From positions 3,286,001-3,350,000 of the forward strand of contig NZ_JBEPOC010000001.1 of the NCBI RefSeq assembly GCF_040546585.1: 64,000 nucleotides of DNA, read 5' to 3'. The notes under the pieces are model-generated. The model searched no databases. It had not been told where the DNA came from and worked only from the letters and a program-made list of their open reading frames with translations. The position numbers were made by a program, and so were the translations under genes. The stretch is from Marmoricola sp. OAE513. Lineage in GTDB: Bacteria > Actinomycetota > Actinomycetes > Propionibacteriales > Nocardioidaceae. Positions 34,750 through 43,327 of the stretch are shown here, in pieces (positions within the stretch are counted from its first letter, which is position 1; each line of letters starts with the position of its first letter).

Positions 34750-34865
34750 GCGCACATCCCCGCCAGGTCGGGCTACGGTGCGTGCACATCCCTGCCGGGT
34801 CGGCGAACTGCCGCGCACATTGCTGCCGGGTCGGCGAGCTGCTGGGGCACATCCCTGCCAGGTGG
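34750..34865 (-). repeat. Four diverged repeat units, right arm of the inverted array pair
   Basis: Four units start at about 34750, 34782, 34813 and 34846, a spacing of 31-33 bp. The third contains GCGCACATTGCTGCCGGGTC, the reverse complement of the left-arm core; the others read GCACATCCCTGCCGGG or close variants. No gene lies here. The array ends about 70 bases before the ABC transporter gene. Confidence 0.85.
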
Positions 34866-34937
34866 CTGACAAATGTCATGGGTAGGACGTGACGCACGGG
34901 CGAGGCGCGGCCCGCCACGAGCATGCAGGCTGGGGGC

Positions 34938-35840
34938 ATGACGACAACGACCACCCGGGCTGCGGTCCGGCTCGAGGGAGTGACGAAGCGCTTCGGTGAC
35001 GTCGAGGCGGTCAAGGGCATCGACCTCTCCATCCAACCCGGTGAGGTGGTGGCCTTCCTCGGTCCGAACGGCGCCGGCAAGACCACCACGATCGACATGA
35101 TCCTCGGGTTGTCCCAGCCGACCGCGGGCGAGGCGAGCGTCCTCGGCCTGGCGCCGCGCGACGCGATCGCCCGTGGCCTGGTCTCCGCGGTGATGCAGAC
35201 CGGCGGACTGCTCAAGGACCTCACCGTGCGGGAGACCGTCGCGTACACGGCGAGCCTCTTCGCCCGGACCCGCACCGTCGAGGAGGTGATCGCCGACGCC
35301 GGCATCACCGCGATCGCCGACCGCCTGGTGGGCAAGTGCTCGGGAGGCGAGCAGCAGCGGCTCCGGTTCGCAATGGCGCTGCTGTCGGACCCCGCGCTGC
35401 TCCTGCTCGACGAACCGACGACCGGCATGGACGTCGAGGGCCGCCGTACGTTCTGGTCCGCGATCCGTGCCGACGCCCACCGCGGCCGCACGGTGCTGTT
35501 CGCCACCCACTACCTCGAGGAGGCCGACCAGTACGCCGACCGGATCGTGCTGATCAGCCACGGCCGGATCGTCGCCGACGGCAGCGGCGCCGAGATCAAG
35601 GCGCTCGCCTCGGGGCGCGTCGTCCGGGCCACCCTGCCGGACCCCGACACGTCCGCCCTGGCAGCCGTCGGCGGTGTCGACAGCGTCGAGGTCCGTGGTG
35701 ACTCGATCATCGTGCATGCCAAGGACAGCGACGCCGTCGCCCGCTACCTGCTCAACCAGACGCCCGCCCGCGACATCGAGATCGCGGCCAAGGGCATCGA
35801 GGAAGCCTTCCTGACCCTCACCTCCGACGGGAGCGACTGA
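34938..35840 (+). CDS. ABC transporter ATP-binding protein
   Basis: 300 residues from the ATG at 34938, preceded by GGGGG; an ATG at 34923 is less well placed. Walker A is GPNGAGKTT (42-50), the signature is CSGGEQQR (about 137-144) and Walker B is LLLLDEPTTGMD, with the switch His in ATHYLEEAD. This DrrA/CcmA-like group energises ABC-2 exporters. It overlaps the permease by TGATG and is followed by a two-component pair. The layout resembles DesK/DesR-linked or antimicrobial-export ABC systems. The substrate is unknown. Confidence 0.93.
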   Translation: MTTTTTRAAVRLEGVTKRFGDVEAVKGIDLSIQPGEVVAFLGPNGAGKTTTIDMILGLSQPTAGEASVLGLAPRDAIARGLVSAVMQTGGLLKDLTVRETVAYTASLFARTRTVEEVIADAGITAIADRLVGKCSGGEQQRLRFAMALLSDPALLLLDEPTTGMDVEGRRTFWSAIRADAHRGRTVLFATHYLEEADQYADRIVLISHGRIVADGSGAEIKALASGRVVRATLPDPDTSALAAVGGVDSVEVRGDSIIVHAKDSDAVARYLLNQTPARDIEIAAKGIEEAFLTLTSDGSD

Positions 35841-36631
35841 TGAGTACCGAGACCACGCTGTTCGACCCGACCACCCGCACGGTGCCGCCGCTGGGCGGTT
35901 TTAACCTCACGATCCTCCGGCTCGAGCTGCGCCGGATGCTGCGCAACCGCCGGACGATCTTCTTCACGCTGATCTTCCCCAGCGCGATGTTCTTCATCAT
36001 CGTCGGTTCCGACAAGACCTGGAACGACCACGTCGGCAACGGCAACGAGGCGGCGTACATCCTGGCCTCGATGGCCCTGTACGGCGCCGCGCTCACGGCA
36101 GCGTCGGGCGGCGCGATGGTCGCGATGGAGCGGGCACTGGGCTGGTCGCGCCAGCTCCGTCTGACCCCGCTGAACCCGACCGTCTACATCCTGGTCAAGG
36201 TCGTGATGGCCCTGGTGCTCGGCGCGTTCGCCATCGTGATCGTGAACGCGATGGGGGTGCTCAACGGCAAGCCGGAGATGCCGTTCGGGACCTGGATCGC
36301 CTGCGGCGTGCTGACCCTGTTCTGCACCCTGGTCTTCGCCGCGCTCGGTGTCTTCGTCGGCTACCTGGTCCCCGGCGAGAACGCGATGCAGATCCTCGGG
36401 CCCGGCCTGGCGCTGCTGTCCTTCCTGGGCAACGTGTTCTTCCCGATCACCGAGGGCAGCACCCTGTGGCACGTGGCCTCGTTCACCCCGATGTTCGGGG
36501 TCGCCGAGATCTCGCGGTCGCCGCTGACCCACGACCTGCCCTGGTACGCCGTCCTCAACGCCGTGGTCTGGCTCGCCGTCTTCGTGGCCGGCGCCGCGTG
36601 GCGGATGAGCAAGGACACCGCACGGGTCTGA
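35840..36631 (+). CDS. ABC-2 type transporter permease
   Basis: 263 residues. A cytoplasmic N-terminus (about 1-35) is followed by six hydrophobic segments, among them TIFFTLIFPSAMFFIIVG, AAYILASMALYGAALTAASG, ILVKVVMALVLGAFAIVIVNAMGV (in parts), LTLFCTLVFAALGVFVGYLV, MQILGPGLALLSFLGNVFF and VVWLAVFVAGAAW. This matches ABC-2 permeases. The first base of its ATG is the last base of the ATPase stop, so the two are made together and form the exporter. Confidence 0.9.
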   Translation: MSTETTLFDPTTRTVPPLGGFNLTILRLELRRMLRNRRTIFFTLIFPSAMFFIIVGSDKTWNDHVGNGNEAAYILASMALYGAALTAASGGAMVAMERALGWSRQLRLTPLNPTVYILVKVVMALVLGAFAIVIVNAMGVLNGKPEMPFGTWIACGVLTLFCTLVFAALGVFVGYLVPGENAMQILGPGLALLSFLGNVFFPITEGSTLWHVASFTPMFGVAEISRSPLTHDLPWYAVLNAVVWLAVFVAGAAWRMSKDTARV

Positions 36632-36660
36632 GCACGACGTCGGGCACTACCGTGACGCTC

Positions 36661-37779
36661 ATGAGCAAGCACCCCGTCGACGTGGATTCTCCCGGTGGTC
36701 CGCGTCGCTGGGGCCCGGTGTTCGCGCTGGTCTGGCTGTTCTACCTGCTGAACCCGCTCGAGGAGGCGTGGAGCCAGCGCGACACCGTCTCGGGCTGGGT
36801 CGGCATCGTCGCGACGATCACCTTCGCGGTCGTGTACGGCGCCGGGTTCCTGATGCTCCGGCTCAACCGACCCGTCGGCAGTCCGTTCCGGATGTCGCAG
36901 AGCGTGACCCTCGGAATCACGATGATCGCGGCGCAGGTCGTCCTCGCCGTCGTCGTCTGCGCCGCCGTCGGCCAGGCCGGCACCGCCACGGCGGTCTACG
37001 TCGCCGTGACCAGCATGATCGCGCTGGAGGCCCGCTGGGCCTGGCTCGTCACCGTGCTGGTGGCCGGGACGGCGTACGGCGCTGGGTTGGTCGTCGACGG
37101 CTGGCACGAGGACCGCGGGCTGCTCTTCGGGACGCTCGTGGCCGCCCTGGCGATCTGGGGCATCTCCCAGTCGATCAGCCGCAACATCGAGGTGCTCGCC
37201 GTCCGCGAGGAGAACGCGAAGCTGGCGCTGGATGACGAGCGCAACCGGTTCGCCCGCGACCTGCACGACATCCTGGGCCACTCGCTGACCGTGATCACGG
37301 TGAAGGCCGAGCTGGCCCAGAAGCTCTTCGACGTCGACCCCGAGCGGGCCCGCGCCGAGGTCGCGGACCTGGAGAGACTCTCGCGCGACGCGCTCGCCGA
37401 CGTACGCCGTGCGGTCGAGGGCTACCGCGAGCTCACGCTGCCCGGGGAGCTGTCCCGGGCCCGGATGGCACTGCAGGCCGCCGAGATCGAAGCCGATCTG
37501 CCGAACTCGACCGACGAGGTCCCCGGCGAGCTGCGTGAGCTGTTCGCGTGGACGATCCGCGAGGGCGTCACCAACGTGATCCGGCACAGCGGGGCACGAC
37601 GGTGCGTCGTACGGCTCACCCCGCGCAGCGTCGAGGTGGCCGACGACGGGCGAGGGCCGGAGTCCTCGGTGCCCGGGAACGGTCTGGTAGGTCTGCGGGA
37701 GCGGGCCGCGGTGGTCGCTGCCACTGTGGTCACCACGGCGACCGAGCCGGGGTTCTCCCTCACGGTGGTGGCGCCGTGA
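36661..37779 (+). CDS. Sensor histidine kinase, DesK-like
   Basis: 372 residues, ATG with TACCGT 7 bases upstream. Five or six membrane helices fill residues 18-170 with no large sensor domain. A short coiled segment leads to the HisKA_3 phospho-acceptor RDLHDILGHSLTVITVKAELA (His202) and the ATPase with REGVTNVIRHSG, VADDGRG and GNGLVGLRERAA. The NarL/DesK class fits. DesK senses membrane fluidity and similar kinases sense cell-wall drugs. The ABC exporter just upstream is the likely target. Confidence 0.92.
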   Translation: MSKHPVDVDSPGGPRRWGPVFALVWLFYLLNPLEEAWSQRDTVSGWVGIVATITFAVVYGAGFLMLRLNRPVGSPFRMSQSVTLGITMIAAQVVLAVVVCAAVGQAGTATAVYVAVTSMIALEARWAWLVTVLVAGTAYGAGLVVDGWHEDRGLLFGTLVAALAIWGISQSISRNIEVLAVREENAKLALDDERNRFARDLHDILGHSLTVITVKAELAQKLFDVDPERARAEVADLERLSRDALADVRRAVEGYRELTLPGELSRARMALQAAEIEADLPNSTDEVPGELRELFAWTIREGVTNVIRHSGARRCVVRLTPRSVEVADDGRGPESSVPGNGLVGLRERAAVVAATVVTTATEPGFSLTVVAP

Positions 37780-38384
37780 GCATCCGGATCCTGTTGGCCG
37801 ACGACCAGGCGCTGGTCCGCGGCGCCCTCTCGGCGCTGCTCGACCTCGAACCCGACCTCGAGGTCGTCGCCGAGGTCGGGTCCGGTGACGCCGTGCTCGA
37901 CGCCGTGCGCGAGCACCGTCCCGACGTCGCGCTGCTCGACGTCGAGATGCCCGGCATGGACGGCATCGCGGCCGCAGCGCTGGTCCGCGCCGAGTTCCCC
38001 GACGTCCGGGTGCTGATCGTGACGACCTTCGGACGACCAGGTTTCCTGCGTCGGGCCCTCCAGGCAGGCGCTTCGGGGTTCGTCGTGAAGGACACCCCGG
38101 CTGCCGAGCTCGCCGACGCCGTACGCCGGGTGCACGCCGGACTGCGCGTGGTCGACCCCGCCCTGGCGACCGACAGCCTGGTCGCGGGGGAGTCGCCCCT
38201 GACCGCGCGCGAGACCGAGGTGCTGCGCGCTGCGCGCGACGGCTCCGCGGTGGCGGCGATCGCGTCCCGGTTGTTCCTCTCCGAGGGGACGGTGCGCAAC
38301 CACCTGTCTGCGGCGATCGGGAAGACCGGCGCTGCGAACCGTGCCGAGGCCGTGATCACCGCGGACAACAACGGCTGGCTCTGA
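37776..38384 (+). CDS. LuxR/NarL-family response regulator, DesR-like
   Basis: 202 residues, GTG overlapping the kinase stop (GTGA). The receiver (about 3-115) has Asp9/Asp10, the phospho-acceptor Asp55 in VALLDVEMPG, and the lysine in FVVKDTPA. The LuxR helix-turn-helix (about 140-200) has LTARETEVLRAARDG, AIASRLFLSEGTVRNHLSAAI and KTGAANRAEAV. It is the cognate regulator of the kinase and probably drives the ABC operon. No binding dyad is obvious upstream of 34938. Confidence 0.95.
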   Translation: MSIRILLADDQALVRGALSALLDLEPDLEVVAEVGSGDAVLDAVREHRPDVALLDVEMPGMDGIAAAALVRAEFPDVRVLIVTTFGRPGFLRRALQAGASGFVVKDTPAAELADAVRRVHAGLRVVDPALATDSLVAGESPLTARETEVLRAARDGSAVAAIASRLFLSEGTVRNHLSAAIGKTGAANRAEAVITADNNGWL

Positions 38385-38409
38385 CGGCCCCACTCGGTAC
38401 GCTCCACCC

Positions 38410-39663
38410 GTGACGACCTGGGACGACCTGTACGACGACGCGGACCGCGCGCGTCTGGTCGACGAGCCCGTCAAACGCGTGGCCGCGCCGGTCCGCACCC
38501 CGTTCGAGCGCGACCGTGCCCGCGTCGTGCACTCGGCGTCGCTGCGCCGGCTCGCGGCGAAGACGCAGGTGCTCGGACCGCAGGCCGACGACTTCGTGCG
38601 CAACCGGCTCACGCACAGCCTCGAGGTCGCCCAGGTGGCTCGGGACATCGCCTACCCGCTGGGCTGCCATCCCGACCTCGCCGAGACCGCGGCGCTCGCG
38701 CACGACCTCGGCCACCCGCCGTTCGGGCACAACGGCGAGGAAGCCCTGGACCGCCTCGCCCAGGACTGCGGCGGTTTCGAGGGCAACGCCCAGACCCTGC
38801 GGATCCTGACCCGGCTCGAGGCCAAGTCGGTCGACGCCGAGGGGCGTTCGATCGGTCTGAACCTGACGCGCGCGACCCTGGACGCCTGCACCAAGTACCC
38901 GTGGCCGCGCCCCGAGGCGGGAGGCAAGTTCGGCGCGTACGCCGACGACCTCCCCGTGTTCACCTGGATGCGCACCGGCGCCGCCGTACGCCGTCGGTGC
39001 CTGGAGGCGCAGGTGATGGACTTCGCCGACGACGTCGCCTACTCGGTGCACGACTTCGAGGACGGCATCGTCGGCGGACACATCGACGCCGCGGTGCTCG
39101 ACGCCCCGGACGAGCTGAGCGGCGTGTGGGAGACCGTGCGCGACTGGTACCTGCCGGACGTCGAGGACGACCGGCTCGACGCCGCGCTCAAGCGGCTGCG
39201 CACCGTGCGCACCTGGTCACCCACCGAGTACGACGGCAGCCGGCGCGCGCTGTCCGGCCTGAAGAACCTGACCAGCGACCTCATCGGCGTCTTCTGCGGG
39301 AGCGTGCACACGGCCACCCGCAACCGGTACGGCGAGGGTCCGTTGGTGCGCTACGACGCGGACCTCGTGGTGCCGGCGGAGACCGCCGAGGAGATCGCGG
39401 TGCTCAAGGGCATCGCCGCGCACTACGTGATGCGCTCACCCGCACGGGTGGCGCTGATGGAGCGGCAGCGGGCGCTCGTCGAGGAGCTGTTCGCCGTGCT
39501 GGTCTCCTCCGAGGGCACCTTGCTGGACGCCACCCTGCGCCCCGACTACGACGAGGCCGACGACGACGCCGCCCGGAGGCGGGTCGTCGTCGACCAGATC
39601 GCGTCGCTCACCGACGGCAGTGCCGTCGCGTGGCACGAGCGGTTGTGCCGGTCCTCGGGCTGA
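38410..39663 (+). CDS. dgt: Deoxyguanosinetriphosphate triphosphohydrolase-like protein
   Basis: 417 residues, GTG with TACGCT 6 bases upstream. The HD-domain metal site is spread over RLTHSLEVAQVARDI (His69), LAHDLGHPPFGHNGEEAL (His98, Asp99) and MDFADDVAYSVHDFEDG. VVHSASLRRLAAKTQVLG is the family N-terminal signature. Dgt enzymes remove triphosphate from dNTPs and limit their pool. The dgt-dnaG neighbourhood is conserved in actinobacteria, although here three small minus-strand genes sit between them. Confidence 0.95.
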   Translation: MTTWDDLYDDADRARLVDEPVKRVAAPVRTPFERDRARVVHSASLRRLAAKTQVLGPQADDFVRNRLTHSLEVAQVARDIAYPLGCHPDLAETAALAHDLGHPPFGHNGEEALDRLAQDCGGFEGNAQTLRILTRLEAKSVDAEGRSIGLNLTRATLDACTKYPWPRPEAGGKFGAYADDLPVFTWMRTGAAVRRRCLEAQVMDFADDVAYSVHDFEDGIVGGHIDAAVLDAPDELSGVWETVRDWYLPDVEDDRLDAALKRLRTVRTWSPTEYDGSRRALSGLKNLTSDLIGVFCGSVHTATRNRYGEGPLVRYDADLVVPAETAEEIAVLKGIAAHYVMRSPARVALMERQRALVEELFAVLVSSEGTLLDATLRPDYDEADDDAARRRVVVDQIASLTDGSAVAWHERLCRSSG

Positions 39664-39966
39664 TCAGATCCTGACCGCGAACGGGTCGACGCCCGGTGCG
39701 GTCGCGGCGGTGGCCCCGTGCGGGCGCAGGTCGCCGGTCTGCTCGATGCCGGGCTCCGGCGTGACCTTGTGCACGACGGCCTCGGCCAGGGCGACACCCT
39801 GGTCGTGGGCGAAGTGCGCGGCCTCGTGGGCCTTCTCCTGGACGGTCGGGTTGTCCTTGACCTTCAGGAAGAGCGACCGGATCTGCTCGTAGCGTTCCTT
39901 GCCGGCCTTCGCCCCCAGCACGTAGCCAGCGGTGAACGCGGTCAGGACCAGTGCTTTCTTCACCAT
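39664..39966 (-). CDS. Small YtxH-like membrane-associated protein
   Basis: 100 residues from the ATG at 39966. The start MVKKALVLTAFTAGYVLGAKAGKERYEQI has one short membrane segment with a glycine face and the AGKxRYEQI signature shared by actinobacterial YtxH-like proteins. A helical stretch follows (VQEKAHEAAHFAHDQG). Function is unknown; envelope stress association is common for the group. It abuts the dgt stop with no gap and lies 10 bases after a DUF3618 gene, so the two are probably one transcript. Confidence 0.8.
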   Translation of the reverse strand: MVKKALVLTAFTAGYVLGAKAGKERYEQIRSLFLKVKDNPTVQEKAHEAAHFAHDQGVALAEAVVHKVTPEPGIEQTGDLRPHGATAATAPGVDPFAVRI

Positions 39967-39976
39967 GTCAGCCTCC

Positions 39977-40282
39977 TCAGCGGACCAGGCGACGCACGAT
40001 CGCCAGGACCACCACGACACCGAGGGCACCGAGCAGGAAACCCTTCTTCGGGCGACCCTGGTCGTCGGTGGCCTGGTCGAGGAGCTGCGAGGCACCGGCC
40101 TCGGCCTTCGCCCTGATCTCGTCGGTGTCGATGTTGGACGTGATCTTCTCGACCTTGTCCGTCAGAGCAGTGGTGTCGATCTTGTCGCCGAGCTTCTCGG
40201 CGACCGCCCCCACGGACTCGGACAGACGATCCCGCTGCTCGGCGATCTGCGCGCCGAGGTCGGCGGTCTGCGTGCGACTCAT
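39977..40282 (-). CDS. DUF3618 family protein
   Basis: 101 residues. IAEQRDRLSESVGAVAEKLG is the DUF3618 coiled segment, followed by a charged helix (EIRAKAEAGASQLLDQATDD) and a C-terminal membrane helix (GFLLGALGVVVVLAIVRRL). DUF3618 proteins often accompany YtxH-like and phage-holin-like membrane proteins in actinobacteria, consistent with the neighbour. The ATG at 40282 was chosen over an upstream in-frame ATG at 40312 because the protein then starts at the conserved block. Confidence 0.82.
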   Translation of the reverse strand: MSRTQTADLGAQIAEQRDRLSESVGAVAEKLGDKIDTTALTDKVEKITSNIDTDEIRAKAEAGASQLLDQATDDQGRPKKGFLLGALGVVVVLAIVRRLVR

Positions 40283-40363
40283 GCGTGACTCCCATCGTCG
40301 GTTGAGGGACACATACCCATTTCACGCGCGGGACACACACCACGACCGATCAGAGCGACCGAT

Positions 40364-40639
40364 TCAGAGCCCCAGCCGGGCTCGCGCCTGGTCGACGGCG
40401 AACTTGGCCTCGGCCAGTCCGAGGTTGGTCCGCTCGCGCCACGCCTTGATCGCGCCGATCTCGTTGCCGGCCTGCAGGCAGGCGAGTACCTCCGGGTCGT
40501 GCTCGGGACCACCCGCGGGGGCGGACGGCACGGCAGGGACGGGTGCCGACGTGCCGGTCAGGGCGGCGACCTGGGCCTCGAGCGCGGCCACGCGTTGCTG
40601 GAGATCCTGAACTGCGAGACGGACGTCGACTTCGTTCAT
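40364..40639 (-). CDS. Small protein with ribosomal L7/L12 C-terminal-like domain
   Basis: 91 residues, ATG with TAGAGT 7 bases upstream on its strand. A predicted coiled coil (about 5-27, VRLAVQDLQQRVAALEAQVAAL) joins through a Pro/Ala linker to a helix-turn segment (EIGAIKAWRERTNLGLAEAKFAVD). That segment strongly resembles the L7/L12 C-terminal domain, which contacts translation GTPases. It is not L7/L12 itself, being too short and lacking the N-terminal dimer domain. Role unknown. It is divergent from dnaG across 80 bases. Confidence 0.8.
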   Translation of the reverse strand: MNEVDVRLAVQDLQQRVAALEAQVAALTGTSAPVPAVPSAPAGGPEHDPEVLACLQAGNEIGAIKAWRERTNLGLAEAKFAVDQARARLGL

Positions 40640-40719
40640 GTGCCCGACTCTAGGACCGCGTCCGAGAGGTGAACAGAGCGCTAGGAGGAGTGTCCGCCCG
40701 CCGACGTAGACTCACCGCC

Positions 40720-42597
40720 GTGGCGGGCCGCATCAACGAAGAAGACATCGCGAAGGTGCGCGAGACCGCGCGCATCGACGACGTCATCGGCACCTACGTC
40801 ACCCTCCGGAACGCCGGCGGCGGCAACATGAAGGGGCTGTGCCCGTTCCACGACGAGAAGTCACCGTCGTTCAATGTGACACCAAGCCGGGGTATGTACC
40901 ATTGCTTCGGTTGCGGAGCAGGCGGCGACGTCATCAAGTTCGTCATGGAGATGGACGGGCTGGGCTTCTCCGAGACCGTCGAGCGGCTGGCCGAGAAGGT
41001 CGGCATCGCGCTCCGGTACGAGGAGGGCACCGGACCGTCCCGCAGCAGCGGCGGCCCGCAGCGGCCCCGGCTCGTCGAGGCGCACAAGATCGCCGCCGCC
41101 TACTACGCCGACCAGCTCGCCACTCCCGAGGCGATGACCGCGCGGCAGTTCCTCGACACCCGCGGGTTCGACAAGGACGCAGCGGCGCACTTCGGCGTCG
41201 GGTTCTCCCCGCGCGGGGGCAGCGACCTGACCAAGCACCTCAAGCAGCTCGGGTTCAGCGACGCCGAGCTGGTCACCGCCGGCCTTGCCGGCGACAACAA
41301 CCGCGGCCTCTACGACAGGTTCCGCGGCCGCCTGATGTGGCCGATCCGCGACTCCAGCGGTGACGTGATCGGGTTCGGCGCCCGACGCATCTTCGACGAC
41401 GACCGGATCGAGGCCAAGTACCTCAACACCTCCGAGACGCCGATCTACAAGAAGAGCCAGGTCCTCTACGGGATCGATCTGGCCCGGCGCGAGATCGCCA
41501 CGGCCAGCCAGGCCGTCATCGTCGAGGGCTACACCGACGTGATGGCTGCGCACCTGGCCGGCGTGAAGACGGCCGTCGCCACCTGCGGTACGGCGTTCGG
41601 CGACGACCACGCGCGGGTGATCCGGCGACTGCTGCAGGACCACGACGAGTTCCGCGGCGAGGTGATCTTCACCTTCGACGGCGATGCGGCCGGTCAGAAG
41701 GCGGCCATGCGGGCGTTCGAGGGTGACCAGAACTTCGCCGGACAGACCTACGTCGCGGTGGCCGCCGCGGGCCTCGACCCGTGCGACCTCCGGCTCCAGC
41801 ACGGCGACGCGGCCGTCCGTGACCTGGTCGCCAGCCGGGTGCCGCTGTACCGGTTCGTGCTGGGCAACGTCGTCCAGCGCTACGACCTCGACCGGGCCGA
41901 CGGACGGATCGACGCCCTGCGCGAGGCAGCCAAGCTGGTCACCGCGATCCGCGACCGCTCCAAGGTCGACGCCTTCGCCCGGGAGCTCGCCGGCATGCTC
42001 GGTATCGACCCGAACGACGTCCAGCGCGAGGTCCGGCGCGCCGCGAGTCGCGGCAACGACACCGCCTCCGGCGGACGGGCCGCTCCTGCGCCGGCGCCGG
42101 CGGAGTCCCTCGGCATGCCCGATCCGCGCGACCCGCGTTTCCTGCTGGAGCGCGAGACCCTCAAGCTCGTCGTCCAGTACCCGCAGGTGATCGCCGCCGT
42201 CCTCAAGGAGGTCGGCCCGGAGGACTTCACCCACCCGGCGTACCGAGCGGTGTGGGCCGTGGTGACTCTCGCCGGAGGGCCGCCGACGGTCGAGGACGCC
42301 AGCTGGGGCGCACGACTGCAGGCGAACTCGGTCGACGAGCGGGTGCACTCCCTCCTCACCGCCCTCAGCGTCGAGCCGATCCGGACCGCCAAGGCGCCGG
42401 ACGCGGCGTACGCCTCGGTGCACGCGAACCGGCTCCGCGAGGTGACGGTGATGCGGCAGATCGCCGACCTGAAGTCCAAGCTCCAGCGCACGAACCCGAT
42501 CGACGACCAGCTCGAGTACAACCGGATGTTCGGCGATCTCGTAGCGCTCGAGCAGCACCGCCGGATGCTGCGCGAAGCCGCCCTGGACGCGACGTGA
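40720..42597 (+). CDS. dnaG: DNA primase DnaG
   Basis: 625 residues from the GTG at 40720, chosen because TAGACT (40707-40712) lies 7 bases upstream, the leaderless pattern. A GTG at 40690 has AGGAGGA directly abutting it, too close to serve. The CHC2 zinc finger has Cys41, His44, Cys62 and Cys65. The TOPRIM core shows VIVEGYTDVMAAHLAG and FTFDGDAAGQKAA, and a C-terminal helical DnaB-binding part ends the protein. It makes RNA primers for lagging-strand synthesis. It overlaps the next gene as GTGA. Confidence 0.96.
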   Translation: MAGRINEEDIAKVRETARIDDVIGTYVTLRNAGGGNMKGLCPFHDEKSPSFNVTPSRGMYHCFGCGAGGDVIKFVMEMDGLGFSETVERLAEKVGIALRYEEGTGPSRSSGGPQRPRLVEAHKIAAAYYADQLATPEAMTARQFLDTRGFDKDAAAHFGVGFSPRGGSDLTKHLKQLGFSDAELVTAGLAGDNNRGLYDRFRGRLMWPIRDSSGDVIGFGARRIFDDDRIEAKYLNTSETPIYKKSQVLYGIDLARREIATASQAVIVEGYTDVMAAHLAGVKTAVATCGTAFGDDHARVIRRLLQDHDEFRGEVIFTFDGDAAGQKAAMRAFEGDQNFAGQTYVAVAAAGLDPCDLRLQHGDAAVRDLVASRVPLYRFVLGNVVQRYDLDRADGRIDALREAAKLVTAIRDRSKVDAFARELAGMLGIDPNDVQREVRRAASRGNDTASGGRAAPAPAPAESLGMPDPRDPRFLLERETLKLVVQYPQVIAAVLKEVGPEDFTHPAYRAVWAVVTLAGGPPTVEDASWGARLQANSVDERVHSLLTALSVEPIRTAKAPDAAYASVHANRLREVTVMRQIADLKSKLQRTNPIDDQLEYNRMFGDLVALEQHRRMLREAALDAT

Positions 42598-43124
42598 GGT
42601 TCTTCTACCGGGCCGAGAAGGCGCCTGCCGCCGTCGTGGAGGCCGCGTCGCTCGCTCGCGGCGAGAAGGTGCTCGCCTTCGCCCGCGACACCCGCGCCGG
42701 GGACGGTCAGCGCTGGTTGCTGGGGACGCGGTTCGCACTCCACCTCGTCACGCCGGGGGAGGAGTCCGTCCGGATCGGCTGGGAGTCGGTGCAGGCTGCG
42801 GACTGGTCCCAGGACGAGGAGACCCTGACGCTCAGCGAGGTCGGCGAGTTCGGCTCGCCCCGGGCGGCGTACGTGTTCGGTCTCGACGACCCGGTGCTGC
42901 TGCTGCAGCTGATCCGGGAGCGGGTGACCGCCAGCGTCGTGCTCCAGCGCGGGTACCTGATCGAGGGCAAGAGGGGCTTCAAGGTGATCGGTCGGCGGTC
43001 GCCGGCGGGCGGTGAGATCGCGTGGATGCACGAGTACGACGCCGGGATCGACCCCGAGCGGGCCGACGTCCAGAAGGCTGCCCAAGAGGCCCTGGTGCGC
43101 GCACGGGCGGACGTCGGGGAGTAG
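42594..43124 (+). CDS. Conserved-looking protein of unknown function, coupled to dnaG
   Basis: 176 residues from a GTG overlapping the dnaG stop. The sequence is soluble with alternating beta strands (KVLAFARDTR, RWLLGTRFALHLVTPGEE, RIGWESVQAADWSQDEETLTL) and a C-terminal helix (VQKAAQEALVRARADVG). No catalytic or metal motif is evident. The beta-rich first half has the rhythm of a PH-like or lipocalin-like fold, but I cannot name the family. Translational coupling to primase is the only functional clue. Confidence 0.75.
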   Translation: MRFFYRAEKAPAAVVEAASLARGEKVLAFARDTRAGDGQRWLLGTRFALHLVTPGEESVRIGWESVQAADWSQDEETLTLSEVGEFGSPRAAYVFGLDDPVLLLQLIRERVTASVVLQRGYLIEGKRGFKVIGRRSPAGGEIAWMHEYDAGIDPERADVQKAAQEALVRARADVGE

Positions 43125-43179
43125 ACCGGGAGCCGATTAGCCGACTGCCCGACCCCCTTGCTAATCTTTCCCGGCACGA

Positions 43180-43255
43180 TCCCCTGTAGCTCAATTGGCA
43201 GAGCATTCGACTGTTAATCGGAGGGTTGTTGGTTCGAGTCCAACCGGGGGAGCCA
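43180..43255 (+). tRNA. tRNA-Asn (GTT)
   Basis: A full cloverleaf. The acceptor stem TCCCCTG (43180-43186) pairs with CGGGGGA (43245-43251), with a D arm GCTC/GAGC, anticodon loop CTGTTAA (anticodon GTT) and T arm GTTGG-TTCGAGT-CCAAC. The discriminator is G and CCA is encoded (43253-43255). TAATCT at 43162-43167 is a plausible -10. tRNA-Asn near dnaG is a known actinobacterial arrangement. Confidence 0.97.
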
Positions 43256-43265
43256 GCAGCGAAGG

Positions 43266-43296
43266 CCCGCACCTCGTGGTGCGGGTCTTTGTCTTT
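43266..43296 (+). terminator. Intrinsic terminator after tRNA-Asn
   Basis: CCCGCACC (43266-43273), loop TCGT, GGTGCGGG (43278-43285), then TCTTTGTCTTT. A perfect 8-bp GC-rich stem with a T-rich tail ends the tRNA transcript. Confidence 0.88.
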
Positions 43297-43327
43297 CCCC
43301 AGGGGGACCTGGGGTAGAACAGACCCC

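Noticed and set aside
33628-34865. CRISPR array
   Set aside because: The cores are separated by only 8-11 bases, or by identical linkers, and occur in inverted orientation around a gene. There are no spacers and no cas genes.
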